Part shown: piece after piece, positions 12,337 to 20,263 of the stretch | How the letters are laid out: the number at the start of each line of letters is the position of its first letter | Position numbering within the stretch: position 1 is the first letter of the stretch | Assembly (NCBI GenBank): GCA_015232555.1 | Contig: JADFZJ010000013.1 | Location: 1-64,000 of the forward strand | DNA length: 64,000 bases | Direction of reading: 5' to 3' | Source of the DNA: Desulfamplus sp. | GTDB lineage: Bacteria > Desulfobacterota > Desulfobacteria > Desulfobacterales > Desulfobacteraceae | Translations under genes and position numbers: made by a program | Notes under the pieces: model-generated | Told to the model about the DNA's origin: nothing | What the model saw: only the letters and a program-made list of their open reading frames with translations | Databases searched by the model: none

Positions 12337-13311
12337 TTATATATCAATCTGTACCACGGCACCAAAGCGTAACGAAAGATTTGTTATGCCATGACCCGCA
12401 TCAACGACTGAAACTATAGGCTGTTCAGGATTATCAAATATCTCCAGTATGATTTCATCAATAATTGTCCGTGCCTGGTTAATATTATCAATCTTATTTA
12501 TATCATTATATCCGCACCTTTCAAAAGAGCCTGTAATTACCCCTTTAACTTTGTTGAACATACCTGCAAGTTTCATCTGTGTGAGCATTCTATCTATTTT
12601 ATAAGTAGGTTCTCCTACATCTTCAAGAAACAGGGTAGAGTCATCAAAATTTGGCTGAAATCTTGTTCCTGTAAGATGACACAGCGTTGCAAGGTTGCCG
12701 CCTGTAAGTCTGCCCAAAGCATATCCTTTTCTTAATGTCCTGCAGCCGCAAGAATCTGAACTTATCCCACCGAAGACCTTATCATAATAAATGTGACTAT
12801 TCACATCAGCATCACAAGAACTACAATAAGATGTCAATTGTTGATATAATGATTTTACCGTAGCCTCATTAGCATCTGCAAGTGAGGTAACTACAGGTCC
12901 ATGAACCACCTGAATCCTGCTTCTCTCAGAAATAGCCATAAGAAGTGCAGTGACATCACTGAATCCTACAAAGAGTTTAGGATTTGCTGTTATCAGATCA
13001 TAATCAATATAATCAAGAGTTCTTAAAGCTCCAAAACCTCCTCTTGCACAGACAATCCCTTTAATATTGCTATTTTGAAAAAGCGAGTTGATTACGTCCG
13101 CTCTGAGCTTATCCTCTCCTGCCATATATCTTTTTTTCTGGTATATCTCATCTGGAATATGAAGATTAAAATCCATTGATTTGAGCATATTTATCCCGAT
13201 ATTGAAACGACTGATATCAAATATACCTGACGGAGCACATATTCCAATTGTATCCCCTTGTTTAAGAGACGGTGGCTGTGTATAATTACTTATAACCAAT
13301 TGATATTCCAT
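12337..13311 (-). CDS. ldcA: LD-carboxypeptidase, peptidase family S66
   Basis: LdcA-type enzymes remove the terminal D-Ala from tetrapeptides during cytoplasmic murein recycling. The 324 residues show the S66 layout: GICAPSG near 23-29, ARGGFGALRTLDYID near 89-103, nucleophile Ser118 in GFSDVTAL, a candidate catalytic Glu in FLEDVGEPTYKIDRML and His in DAGHGITNLSL near the C-terminus. No signal peptide is seen. It lies 17 bases upstream of the serine hydrolase, so the two are probably co-transcribed. MccF-like self-immunity proteins belong to the same family, but nothing else for a microcin is near. Confidence 0.9.
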   Translation of the reverse strand: MEYQLVISNYTQPPSLKQGDTIGICAPSGIFDISRFNIGINMLKSMDFNLHIPDEIYQKKRYMAGEDKLRADVINSLFQNSNIKGIVCARGGFGALRTLDYIDYDLITANPKLFVGFSDVTALLMAISERSRIQVVHGPVVTSLADANEATVKSLYQQLTSYCSSCDADVNSHIYYDKVFGGISSDSCGCRTLRKGYALGRLTGGNLATLCHLTGTRFQPNFDDSTLFLEDVGEPTYKIDRMLTQMKLAGMFNKVKGVITGSFERCGYNDINKIDNINQARTIIDEIILEIFDNPEQPIVSVVDAGHGITNLSLRFGAVVQIDI

Positions 13312-13409
13312 AAATTATTTATAATGCTTCTTAAATATGCTTCGTGCTATTTGTAAATTATATTCAAAATATCTAAAAATTGACAATTGCTGTCTGACAA
13401 GAATGTAGC

Positions 13410-13439
13410 TTGACAGAGCATGGAACATTTTGATATATG
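13410..13439 (+). promoter_or_regulatory. Sigma-70 promoter of tRNA-Pro
   Basis: A perfect -35 box TTGACA (13410-13415) is followed 18 bases later by an extended -10 (TGA then TATATG, 13434-13439). Transcription would start a few bases upstream of the tRNA at 13457. Confidence 0.75.
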
Positions 13440-13456
13440 GACAAAATTAATTTAAA

Positions 13457-13533
<77 letters not shown>

Positions 13534-13542
13534 TAACAATTC

Positions 13543-13588
13543 AAGGGCTTACATCAAAGAATATATATAAGGTGTAAGCCCTTTTTAT
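13543..13588 (+). terminator. Rho-independent terminator after tRNA-Pro
   Basis: An 11-base stem (AAGGGCTTACA at 13543-13553, TGTAAGCCCTT at 13573-13583) is followed by a T-rich tail. It lies 10 bases after the tRNA. Confidence 0.85.
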
Positions 13589-13677
13589 TTAATTTATCTA
13601 ACAACGTTTTACAACTTTTCAGCTATAAAATAGCTATATTATAGCGGATAATCTTCTTAAATGGCTTTATGGATTAA

Positions 13678-14796
13678 TCAGCTTAGATGCTCCAACACTA
13701 TTTTTAAAATTCTGCGGATCGGTTCAGCAGCACCCCAAAGAAGCTGATCACCCACCGAAAATGCAGTAAGATACTGTTGTCCTAAATTCATCTTTCTTAT
13801 TCTTCCAACAGGCACAGTCAATGTTCCAGTTACAGCAGCAGGAGTAAGATTTTTGATCGACTCCTCTTTTGTGTTTGGTATTATCTTCACCCAATCGTTA
13901 TTTGCTACAAGCATTCCATTTATCTCATCTAATGGAACATCTTTTTTAAGTTTGATTGTAAATGCCTGACTGTGGCATCTCATGGCACCAATACGGATAC
14001 ACTGCCCATCAATTGGCACAGGATTATTCTGCCTTCCTAAAATTTTATTAGTCTCAGCAAATCCTTTCCACTCTTCTCGAGTCTGTCCATTCTCCATTGC
14101 CTTGTCAATCCACGGGATCAGATTTGCAGCAAGAGGAACAGCCCAGTTATCAACAGGCAGGGCATCTGAACGGATAGTCCGTGTGACGTTTCTGTCAAGA
14201 TCAAGTATAGCAGCATCGTTGTTGCCAAGATATGCCTTTGCACGATCTCCTATCACCTTCATCTGATTTACAAGCTCTCTCATATTTTTAGCTCCAGCTC
14301 CAGACGCTGCCTGATAGGTCATGGAGGTTAGCCACTCAATAAGATCATTTTCAAACAGCCCTCCAAGAGCCATCAGCATTAAAGATACTGTGCAGTTGCC
14401 ACCGATAAAATCTTTAATTCCAGCATCAAGTCCCTCATCAATTACCTTGCGATTCACAGGATCAAGCACAATAATACTATTTGTTTCCATCCTGAGAGTT
14501 GAAGCTGCATCGAGCCAGTAGCCTGACCACCCTTTTTTTCTAAGCTCGCCATAAACAGACTGGGTGTAAGAGCCTCCTTGACAGGTTACAATAATATCCA
14601 TATTTGCGAGAAGATTAAGATCATTGGCATCCCTAAGTAATGGGATATCAACACCTATATCTGGTCCCTTTTCTCCAGCTTGAGATGTTGAAAAAAAGAG
14701 GGGTTCAAACCCTTTGAAATCATCTTCTGCAATCATCCTCTCCATAAGGACTGACCCAACCATTCCTCGCCAGCCCACAAATCCTACTCTCATCAC
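13678..14796 (-). CDS. asd: Aspartate-semialdehyde dehydrogenase
   Basis: Asd reduces aspartyl phosphate to aspartate semialdehyde with NADPH, the branch point towards lysine/diaminopimelate, threonine and methionine. The 372 residues begin with the nucleotide-binding [18 protein letters not shown] segment of the gammaproteobacterial (E. coli-like) class. The catalytic Cys is at about 135 in GGNCTVSLM, and further substrate motifs follow ([12 protein letters not shown]). An AAGGAGG ribosome site precedes the start; two adjacent ATG codons are possible. It stands alone here. Homoserine dehydrogenase, the next enzyme towards threonine, lies at 57955 in this window. Confidence 0.96.
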   Translation of the reverse strand: MMRVGFVGWRGMVGSVLMERMIAEDDFKGFEPLFFSTSQAGEKGPDIGVDIPLLRDANDLNLLANMDIIVTCQGGSYTQSVYGELRKKGWSGYWLDAASTLRMETNSIIVLDPVNRKVIDEGLDAGIKDFIGGNCTVSLMLMALGGLFENDLIEWLTSMTYQAASGAGAKNMRELVNQMKVIGDRAKAYLGNNDAAILDLDRNVTRTIRSDALPVDNWAVPLAANLIPWIDKAMENGQTREEWKGFAETNKILGRQNNPVPIDGQCIRIGAMRCHSQAFTIKLKKDVPLDEINGMLVANNDWVKIIPNTKEESIKNLTPAAVTGTLTVPVGRIRKMNLGQQYLTAFSVGDQLLWGAAEPIRRILKIVLEHLS

Positions 14797-15000
14797 AATT
14801 TCCTCCTTTGATTATTATGATATTAATATCTGTTTCTTTGATAAACCTTTTCAGATAAACCATAATCTAAAAATGATCTATTTTAAAAATTGTTGAAGCA
14901 ATGTAATGTATCCATTTTCATCTGACAACATAATTTTGTACCTAAAACAATCAATCTGGATTAATTCAAAAATAGAGCTTGATAGAGGAGATATCCCACA

Positions 15001-15609
15001 TTGAACTATTATGCGAAAGAGTATGAAACCTATTTTGCAAAGACAGTTCAACTAAATCCTGCATCGTTCCTTTTACCTTTTGTCAAGAGACTACCCAAAA
15101 ATGGTGCAAAGATTTTAGATATCGGATGTGGTTCAGGCAGAGATTTGCGGTGGCTTAAAGAGAGGGGATTTGATGCTGTAGGGATAGAACGCTCTGCCGG
15201 ACTTGCTATGCTTGCCCGTCAATTTTCAGGCTGTGAAGTTATTGAGGCAGACTTTGAAACATTTGATTTTTCAGGAGCAAGTGCAGATGGTCTGCTTCTG
15301 ATTGGTGCTTTGGTGCATATTCCGCATGATCATCTTGAAACGATTTTAAAAAAAATAATCAAAGGAGTCAAGCCTCAAGGGATCATCTATATTTCCATGA
15401 AAAAAGTAGATAAGAGATTAAAATATATTGAATATACAGCCTCTGGTAGAATCTTTTATTTTTGGAGAAGATTTGAATTAGAAGAGATTTTTCAAAGAAA
15501 CAATCTTGAAATTATAAGCTTTTCAGAAAATGAATCTCTGCTTGAGACCAGTGAAAAATGGCTTGGATATATTTTGAATAAAAAAAGCACAACAAATAAT
15601 ATTTATTGA
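15001..15609 (+). CDS. Class I SAM-dependent methyltransferase, substrate unknown
   Basis: This 202-residue protein has a Rossmann methyltransferase core: motif I ILDIGCGSGRDLRWLKERG near residues 38-56, an acidic residue at the end of strand 2 (VGIE) and a later LLIGALVHIP segment. It begins at TTG with a GAGGAG ribosome site about 10 bases upstream; no better ATG exists. The general type is clear but the substrate is not. It is a monocistronic gene between asd and the FKBP gene, and neither neighbour suggests a pathway. Confidence 0.8.
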   Translation: MNYYAKEYETYFAKTVQLNPASFLLPFVKRLPKNGAKILDIGCGSGRDLRWLKERGFDAVGIERSAGLAMLARQFSGCEVIEADFETFDFSGASADGLLLIGALVHIPHDHLETILKKIIKGVKPQGIIYISMKKVDKRLKYIEYTASGRIFYFWRRFELEEIFQRNNLEIISFSENESLLETSEKWLGYILNKKSTTNNIY

Positions 15610-15825
15610 GATATATAATACTTAATATTAAGGTGTGCGATAATATTATTGATAGCGTATTGTGATTATAATACATTTCTGATAGATAAAGAGAGGTGCG
15701 TAAACAGTTGACTACCGATATTTTAAAGCCAGCTCATACTGATAATAGACTTTAGATTGTGTATAATAAAGGATGGTTAACCGCAGACGCAAATTTTATA
15801 ATAACTAACAGGAGATTTTAAGTAG

Positions 15826-16530
15826 ATGATTGGATCAAAAACCGCCATTGCACTGTTTGCATCAGGAGTAATTCTCTTTTCTGGTGTCCAGGTGTTTGCA
15901 GGGGCAACGGGAGAAAAGGCAATGACAACAGAAAAAGAGAAGATAAGCTACGCTTTAGGACAGAACATTGGACAGAACATCAAAAGAGATTTTGAGGTGG
16001 ATGTTGATTCACTTTGCAAAGGACTCAAGGACAGCCAGGAAGGGAAAAATGCCATGACTGAAGAGGAGATGCAGAAGACAATGGAGTCATTCCAGAATCA
16101 GATGAGGGAAAAACAGATGGCACAGATGAAAAAAGCTGCTGAGACCAACAAAGCTGCTGGAGAGGCTTTTCTTAAAGAAAACAAAGCAAAAGAGGGTGTT
16201 GTTACACTTCCAAGCGGATTACAGTATAAGATCATAACAAAAGGAAGCGGTGAAAAACCTACTGCTGACAAAAAGGTAAAATGCCACTACAAAGGCACTA
16301 CCGTTGATGGAAAGGAATTTGACTCTTCATACAAAAGAGGAGAGCCTGCAACATTTCAGGTAGGCGGTGTTATAAAAGGCTGGACAGAGGCTCTTCAGCT
16401 TATGCCAGTCGGCTCAAAGTGGATGCTCTATATTCCATCTGAGCTTGCTTATGGAGAAAGAGGTGCGGGCGGTGCAATTGCTCCTGGTGCCACACTTATT
16501 TTTGAAGTAGAGCTCCTTGGTATTGAATAA
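15826..16530 (+). CDS. FKBP-type peptidyl-prolyl isomerase, exported, FkpA/Mip-like
   Basis: This folding catalyst isomerises Xaa-Pro bonds, probably in the periplasm. The 234 residues have a signal peptide (about 1-25, ending QVFAGA), an N-terminal helical dimerisation domain (about 35-115, EKISYALGQNIGQNIKRDFEVD) and a C-terminal FKBP domain (about 120-234). The FKBP domain has the active-site pattern GTTVDGKEFDSSYKRGEPATF, VIKGWTEAL and the IPSELAYGERGAGG loop. It begins at ATG with AGGAG upstream. The layout matches FkpA and Mip. No neighbour is functionally linked. Confidence 0.93.
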   Translation: MIGSKTAIALFASGVILFSGVQVFAGATGEKAMTTEKEKISYALGQNIGQNIKRDFEVDVDSLCKGLKDSQEGKNAMTEEEMQKTMESFQNQMREKQMAQMKKAAETNKAAGEAFLKENKAKEGVVTLPSGLQYKIITKGSGEKPTADKKVKCHYKGTTVDGKEFDSSYKRGEPATFQVGGVIKGWTEALQLMPVGSKWMLYIPSELAYGERGAGGAIAPGATLIFEVELLGIE

Positions 16531-16553
16531 AAACAAATAATTGCAGCTGATTT

Positions 16554-16629
16554 GCCCGCCCCCTTGCCCCCTCCCCATAAGGAGGAGAGGGGGAACAATA
16601 CCACTCCCTCACCTGTGGAGAGGGCGGGC
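16554..16629. repeat. GC-rich nested inverted repeat downstream of the FKBP gene
   Basis: The outer arms GCCCGCCC (16554-16561) and GGGCGGGC (16622-16629) enclose an inner CCCCCTCC / GGAGGAGAGGGGG hairpin. The base composition is strikingly GC-rich against the AT-rich surroundings, which suggests a dispersed intergenic repeat that could also act as a transcription barrier. Confidence 0.7.
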
Positions 16630-16673
16630 TGGGGCTTTGCGTAACATCAACATTAAAGAGGAAAGAGGATATC

Positions 16674-16865
16674 ATGCCAATTCGTTTTTACAGACGTATA
16701 ACAATTATACCTAATTTATTATATTTGAATATAAGTAAGAGTGGTATCTCATTTTCATTTGGAGTTCGTGGTGCTCACGTTACTGTTGGAAAACAGAAAC
16801 GTGTTACAGTAGGACTGCCAGGCTCAGGGTTGTCCTATACTAAAATCTTTAAAAAAAGGGGATAA
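16674..16865 (+). CDS. DUF4236 family small protein
   Basis: This 63-residue protein fits DUF4236: an N-terminal RFYRRI start, then the LNISKSGISFSFGVRGAHVTVG pattern with repeated Gly-x-Gly, and GLPGSGLSYT near the end. Members are small beta-rich proteins of unknown function, often the N-terminal module of larger membrane proteins. An AGGAAAGAGG ribosome site precedes the ATG. It ends 9 bases before the flavodoxin-phosphatase fusion gene, so the two may be co-transcribed. No function is proposed. Confidence 0.75.
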   Translation: MPIRFYRRITIIPNLLYLNISKSGISFSFGVRGAHVTVGKQKRVTVGLPGSGLSYTKIFKKRG

Positions 16866-16874
16866 AAATCTCTT

Positions 16875-17858
16875 ATGCTGGTTTTAGGATTAAATGCAAG
16901 CCCAAGAATAAAGGGAAACAGTAACTATCTATTATCACTTTTCTTAAAGCAGGCACAAGATAGAGGTTTTGAAACAAAAACTGTAAATGCTGCAACGACA
17001 GATTATCTCCCCTGTATCGGATGCGGCTACTGCGAAAAAAACGGATTCTGCTCAATAAAAGATTCACTTGCAGAGGATATATTTCACTTGTTTAGAAGGG
17101 CTGATTTGATTGTACTTGCTACTCCTGTCTATTTTTATGGAATACCAGCCCGCATGAAGGCGATAATTGACAGAAGCCAGACACTCTGGTCAAGAAAATA
17201 CAAATTTAATATTAATGACCCCAAAGCCTCTTACCGTAAAGCGATTCTTCTCTCAACTGGCGGAAGCAATGGACACTCTCTTTTTGATGGTATCAGATTA
17301 ACCGCAAAATATTTTTTTGATGCTATTGGTGCAGAATTGGCTGGAGAGATATGCTGTCCAGGTGTTGATGAACGTAACGCACTCAAAACACTCGTTAATA
17401 AAAATATCGATGGAACTACCAAAGCGGATATTGAACGATTGGCAGAAAATCTACTCAATCCAATGAATAACAGAAAAAAGATCATGTTTGCCTGCCGTGA
17501 AAATGCGGGAAGAAGTCAGATGGCAGCAGCATTTGCAAGTAATATAGCAGGAGATCGTTATGATATTTTAAGTGCGGGAAGCAAGCCAGGAAAAATTATC
17601 AATCCAGTTGCTGTGGCAGCAATGGCTGAGAAGGGGCTGGATATTGCCTTTAACAGCCCATCTTCAATTGAAGATGCTCTTAAAAGTGCTGGAGGTAAAG
17701 TTGATATGATGGTCACTATGGGGTGCGGTGAGAATTGCCCATTTATCCCTGGCTGCAAGATGATGGAGTGGAATCTTCCAGATCCATCTGGTCAATCAAT
17801 TGAGAATGTAAGACGGATCAGAGATGATATTCTTAAACATGTTGAAGATTTATTGTAA
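16875..17858 (+). CDS. Fusion: NADPH-dependent FMN reductase (flavodoxin fold) plus ArsC-type arsenate reductase/low-MW phosphatase
   Basis: Two enzymes lie in one 327-residue chain. Residues 1 to about 195 are an iron-sulfur-flavoprotein-like FMN reductase: GLNASPRIKGNSNYLL binds FMN phosphate, and a Cys cluster CIGCGYCEKNGFC lies at 47-59. From about 200 to the end is a thioredoxin-dependent arsenate reductase/low-molecular-weight phosphatase domain with the P-loop CRENAGRS (Cys207, Arg213) and two further Cys in GCGENC (284, 288), the redox pair expected of ArsC rather than of a plain phosphatase. Joining a flavin electron donor to ArsC could make it less dependent on thioredoxin; that is inference. 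No arsenic efflux gene or arsR is nearby. Confidence 0.85.
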   Translation: MLVLGLNASPRIKGNSNYLLSLFLKQAQDRGFETKTVNAATTDYLPCIGCGYCEKNGFCSIKDSLAEDIFHLFRRADLIVLATPVYFYGIPARMKAIIDRSQTLWSRKYKFNINDPKASYRKAILLSTGGSNGHSLFDGIRLTAKYFFDAIGAELAGEICCPGVDERNALKTLVNKNIDGTTKADIERLAENLLNPMNNRKKIMFACRENAGRSQMAAAFASNIAGDRYDILSAGSKPGKIINPVAVAAMAEKGLDIAFNSPSSIEDALKSAGGKVDMMVTMGCGENCPFIPGCKMMEWNLPDPSGQSIENVRRIRDDILKHVEDLL

Positions 17859-17920
17859 GTTTAAGAGTCTCACCACATGCTTAAAAAGCACTACAAATAT
17901 TTTAATATTATATAGCTCTC

Positions 17921-18418
17921 TTATATTACATGCCACTTTTTAAAGGGATTTGTAATCAAATTTGAGTTTAAATATCGTGGGTCATCACTCACATCCTCTC
18001 CTGCCCAATGTGGTGTTTCAAATTTTTGTTCTTCTGATTCAAGCTCAATCTCGGCAACCACAAGCCCCTGATTATCTCCTTCAAACAAGTCAATGCACCA
18101 CTCAAAGTCCATAAAATAAACTTGATAACGCACCTTTTCAATCAGAGGATTTTCGCACAGTTTCAGCATCTCAAGGGCATCTTTAACAGGAATCTCATAT
18201 TCAAATTCCAATCGCATAATTGTGCTATTTTTATTTTTCAATAAGCTACCAATTTTTCCCTTTACCGTAATAAATCCCTTTTCGCCCGCAACCCTTATTC
18301 TTACTGACGATTCAGAGCTGTTTTTCAGATATCCCTGCTTTATCTGAACATATTTTATATCAGAAGTCAGCCACGAGTTGTCAGTTACCAAAAATTTGCG
18401 TTCTATTTCAATACCCAT
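17921..18418 (-). CDS. CYTH domain protein (triphosphate tunnel metalloenzyme)
   Basis: This 165-residue CYTH protein has the signature EIERK at residues 4-8 (ExExK) and further conserved charges (VRIRVAGEKGFITVKGK, then MRLEFEYEIP) that line the tunnel. Family members act as inorganic triphosphatases, thiamine triphosphatases or class IV adenylate cyclases. The short single-domain bacterial form without a CHAD domain is usually thought to hydrolyse inorganic triphosphate, so that is the likeliest role, by family only. It is alone on the minus strand between convergent and divergent neighbours. Confidence 0.88.
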   Translation of the reverse strand: MGIEIERKFLVTDNSWLTSDIKYVQIKQGYLKNSSESSVRIRVAGEKGFITVKGKIGSLLKNKNSTIMRLEFEYEIPVKDALEMLKLCENPLIEKVRYQVYFMDFEWCIDLFEGDNQGLVVAEIELESEEQKFETPHWAGEDVSDDPRYLNSNLITNPFKKWHVI

Positions 18419-18535
18419 TTTTTACCTATTTTTAAAAATACCCATTTTGATTTTTTCTTTAGCTTTAATTTTTTTGTGTCATCATCTGCTATGTTTTGAT
18501 ATTGTCATCAAATTGTAAACCCCTTTAATTGAAAA

Positions 18536-18606
18536 TGAGCACGACTGATATCTTACAAGGTGGGGTTCATTGATAGCTTACCTTGATAAAAAATACCACA
18601 TGCTCA
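18536..18606 (+). promoter_or_regulatory. Possible structured leader before the amino-acid binding protein gene
   Basis: Two nested short inverted repeats are present: TGAGCA (18536-18541) with TGCTCA (18601-18606), and CAAGGT (18556-18561) with ACCTTG (18580-18585). They could fold as a branched hairpin about 50 bases before the start codon at 18658. Each stem is only 6 bases, so this is weak. Confidence 0.3.
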
Positions 18607-18657
18607 CTATTGAAGGAAATTAAAATTAATATTTTATTTAAAAAGGAGAAACACAAA

Positions 18658-19452
18658 ATGGACAAAACCAGTTACACGGGAAAAAACAACATTATAAACA
18701 GGACTACCGCTATTTTCTCAATAATAGCGGTTGCACTGATGCTTATGTGCTGTCCTATTGATAGTGCTTTTGCAAAAAATATCACTGTGGCAACAGATAC
18801 CAACTTTCCTCCATTTGAGTTCAAAGACCCAAAAACTGGCAAGCATACAGGCTTTGACGTTGAACTTTGGGATGCCATTGCAAAGCAGATAGGTATTAGC
18901 TATGATCTTCAGCCTATGGATTTTAACGGAATTATTCCGGGGTTACAGTCAGGACAGCTTGATGTAGGTATTGCTGGCATGACTATAAAACCAGAACGCT
19001 CTAAAGTTATTGATTTTTCAGACCCTTACTACAATGCTGGTCTTCTGCTTCTTGTCAAATCAACCACAAAAGATATCAACAAAGTTGAAGACCTTGCAGG
19101 CAAAGTGGTTGCTACAAAACTTGGCACTACAAGTGAGGATTTCCTCAAAAAAAATGCAAAAGCCAAAGAGGTTAAACTATATCCAAATAATGATGCCATG
19201 TTCATGGAGATGATGATGGGAGGAGCTGATGCTGTAATGTTTGACTCTCCAGTTATCTCAAACTATGTCCGTGAAACAGGAAAAGATAAGGTTATGGTTG
19301 TAGGACCTCTTTATATGGGTCAATCTTATGGAATAGGATTTCCAAAGGGAAGTGCTCTTGTAGGAAAAGTTAATGCGGCACTTAAAGCTCTAAAAGATAA
19401 AGGCATATATAGAGAGCTATATTTAAAATGGTTTAACACCGAACCTAAATAA
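18658..19452 (+). CDS. Polar amino-acid ABC transporter substrate-binding protein (GlnH/family 3 type)
   Basis: This is a periplasmic binding protein of family 3. I use the ATG at 18658, which has AAGGAG 9 bases upstream, not the longer frame starting at 18583. The product has a signal peptide (about 1-39, ending DSAFA) and then the ITVATDTNFPPFEFKD start, GFDVELWDAIAKQIG, GLQSGQLDVGIAGMTIKPER and IDFSDPYYNAGLLL, all standard for glutamine/polar amino-acid binders. No permease or ATPase gene is nearby, so it is an orphan; it may serve a transporter encoded elsewhere. Confidence 0.92.
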   Translation: MDKTSYTGKNNIINRTTAIFSIIAVALMLMCCPIDSAFAKNITVATDTNFPPFEFKDPKTGKHTGFDVELWDAIAKQIGISYDLQPMDFNGIIPGLQSGQLDVGIAGMTIKPERSKVIDFSDPYYNAGLLLLVKSTTKDINKVEDLAGKVVATKLGTTSEDFLKKNAKAKEVKLYPNNDAMFMEMMMGGADAVMFDSPVISNYVRETGKDKVMVVGPLYMGQSYGIGFPKGSALVGKVNAALKALKDKGIYRELYLKWFNTEPK

Positions 19453-19559
19453 TCTCACCTTTTTAAAAATGAATTGGAATAAATTTAAAAAAAACTGGGA
19501 CTGTAAATCTTTCAGAGATAAAATAACTTAACTGCTTAAACAGCGATTTTTAAATCAAA

Positions 19560-19611
19560 CATCTCCCTCTTTGTTACACTATCTATTTTAAGATAAGTTA
19601 AGAGGGAGATG
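19560..19611. promoter_or_regulatory. Perfect 12-base inverted repeat between binding-protein and membrane-protein genes
   Basis: Arms CATCTCCCTCTT (19560-19571) and AAGAGGGAGATG (19600-19611) flank a 28-base loop that itself contains a weaker TATCTTA-like inverted repeat. No T tract follows. It could be a terminator relic or the 5' leader structure of the gene at 19649. Confidence 0.6.
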
Positions 19612-19648
19612 ATTACATTAAAATCGAATATTGAAAGGAGTATTTTAA

Positions 19649-20122
19649 TTGCAAACAGATAATAATGATGCTGTTAGAAAGGGGTTTATTAGAATATGGA
19701 TAATCTGGGGGGCTATGTTCTTCTCACTCTTCATTTATGTGGCACTCTGTAATATACTTGAACCTACATGGGTGGCACTTATTACTCTTGATTTTCCTAT
19801 TGATACACTAAGAAACGTACTTTATGGCACTTCTATAATTATGTTTTTAATAGGTGATTATATCCGCAAGTACATTATAAAATCTAACTCCTCGGCTCAA
19901 TTTACACGATTTAACCAGCTCGCTGCCCAGACTAACATTCCAGCTTCTCTTCTTAAATATCAGACTGCTGTAATAATATCTCTTGCTTTCTCGGAAAGTA
20001 TCGGAATATTTGGTTTGATTATATTCCTTCTTAGCAAGGATATTGGTTCCCTCTATATCTTTGTTGGCAGTTCTGCCGCTGCAATGCTTTACCATATTCC
20101 AAGAATCAGCGATATTCATTAG
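19649..20122 (+). CDS. Uncharacterised four-span membrane protein
   Basis: This 157-residue protein starts at TTG with an AAAGGAG ribosome site about 8 bases before. Hydrophobic segments lie at about 13-35, 55-73, 108-131 and 135-151, so it probably has four membrane spans. The third span includes ESIGIFGLIIFLL, faintly like rotor-ring subunit c, but the length and the rest do not match, so I would not name it. It lies between an orphan binding protein and the molybdoenzyme genes, 141 bases before the latter. Function unknown. Confidence 0.65.
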   Translation: MQTDNNDAVRKGFIRIWIIWGAMFFSLFIYVALCNILEPTWVALITLDFPIDTLRNVLYGTSIIMFLIGDYIRKYIIKSNSSAQFTRFNQLAAQTNIPASLLKYQTAVIISLAFSESIGIFGLIIFLLSKDIGSLYIFVGSSAAAMLYHIPRISDIH

Positions 20123-20263
20123 AATTTTCCAAAAAAAATATTGACAATAATATACAGCCATTTTATAAGAAATTACATGCAATATTTCATTACATTCAAT
20201 ATGCAATAGAAATTTGAAAACAGGTCGCATAAAAATGTCAATAATGAGGAGGCAATTTTAAAA

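Noticed and set aside
15762-15767. Perfect TATAAT upstream of the FKBP gene, and TTGACT at 15708
   Set aside because: The two boxes are 48 bases apart and neither has a partner at 16-18 bases; I could not justify a promoter call.
18536-18606. Riboswitch before the amino-acid binding protein gene
   Set aside because: The stems are only six bases and match no riboswitch I know; kept only as a weak structured leader.
19649-20122. ATP synthase subunit c-like protein
   Set aside because: Only one span shows a faint ESIGIFGLI likeness; four spans, length and the lack of a c-type loop argue against it.
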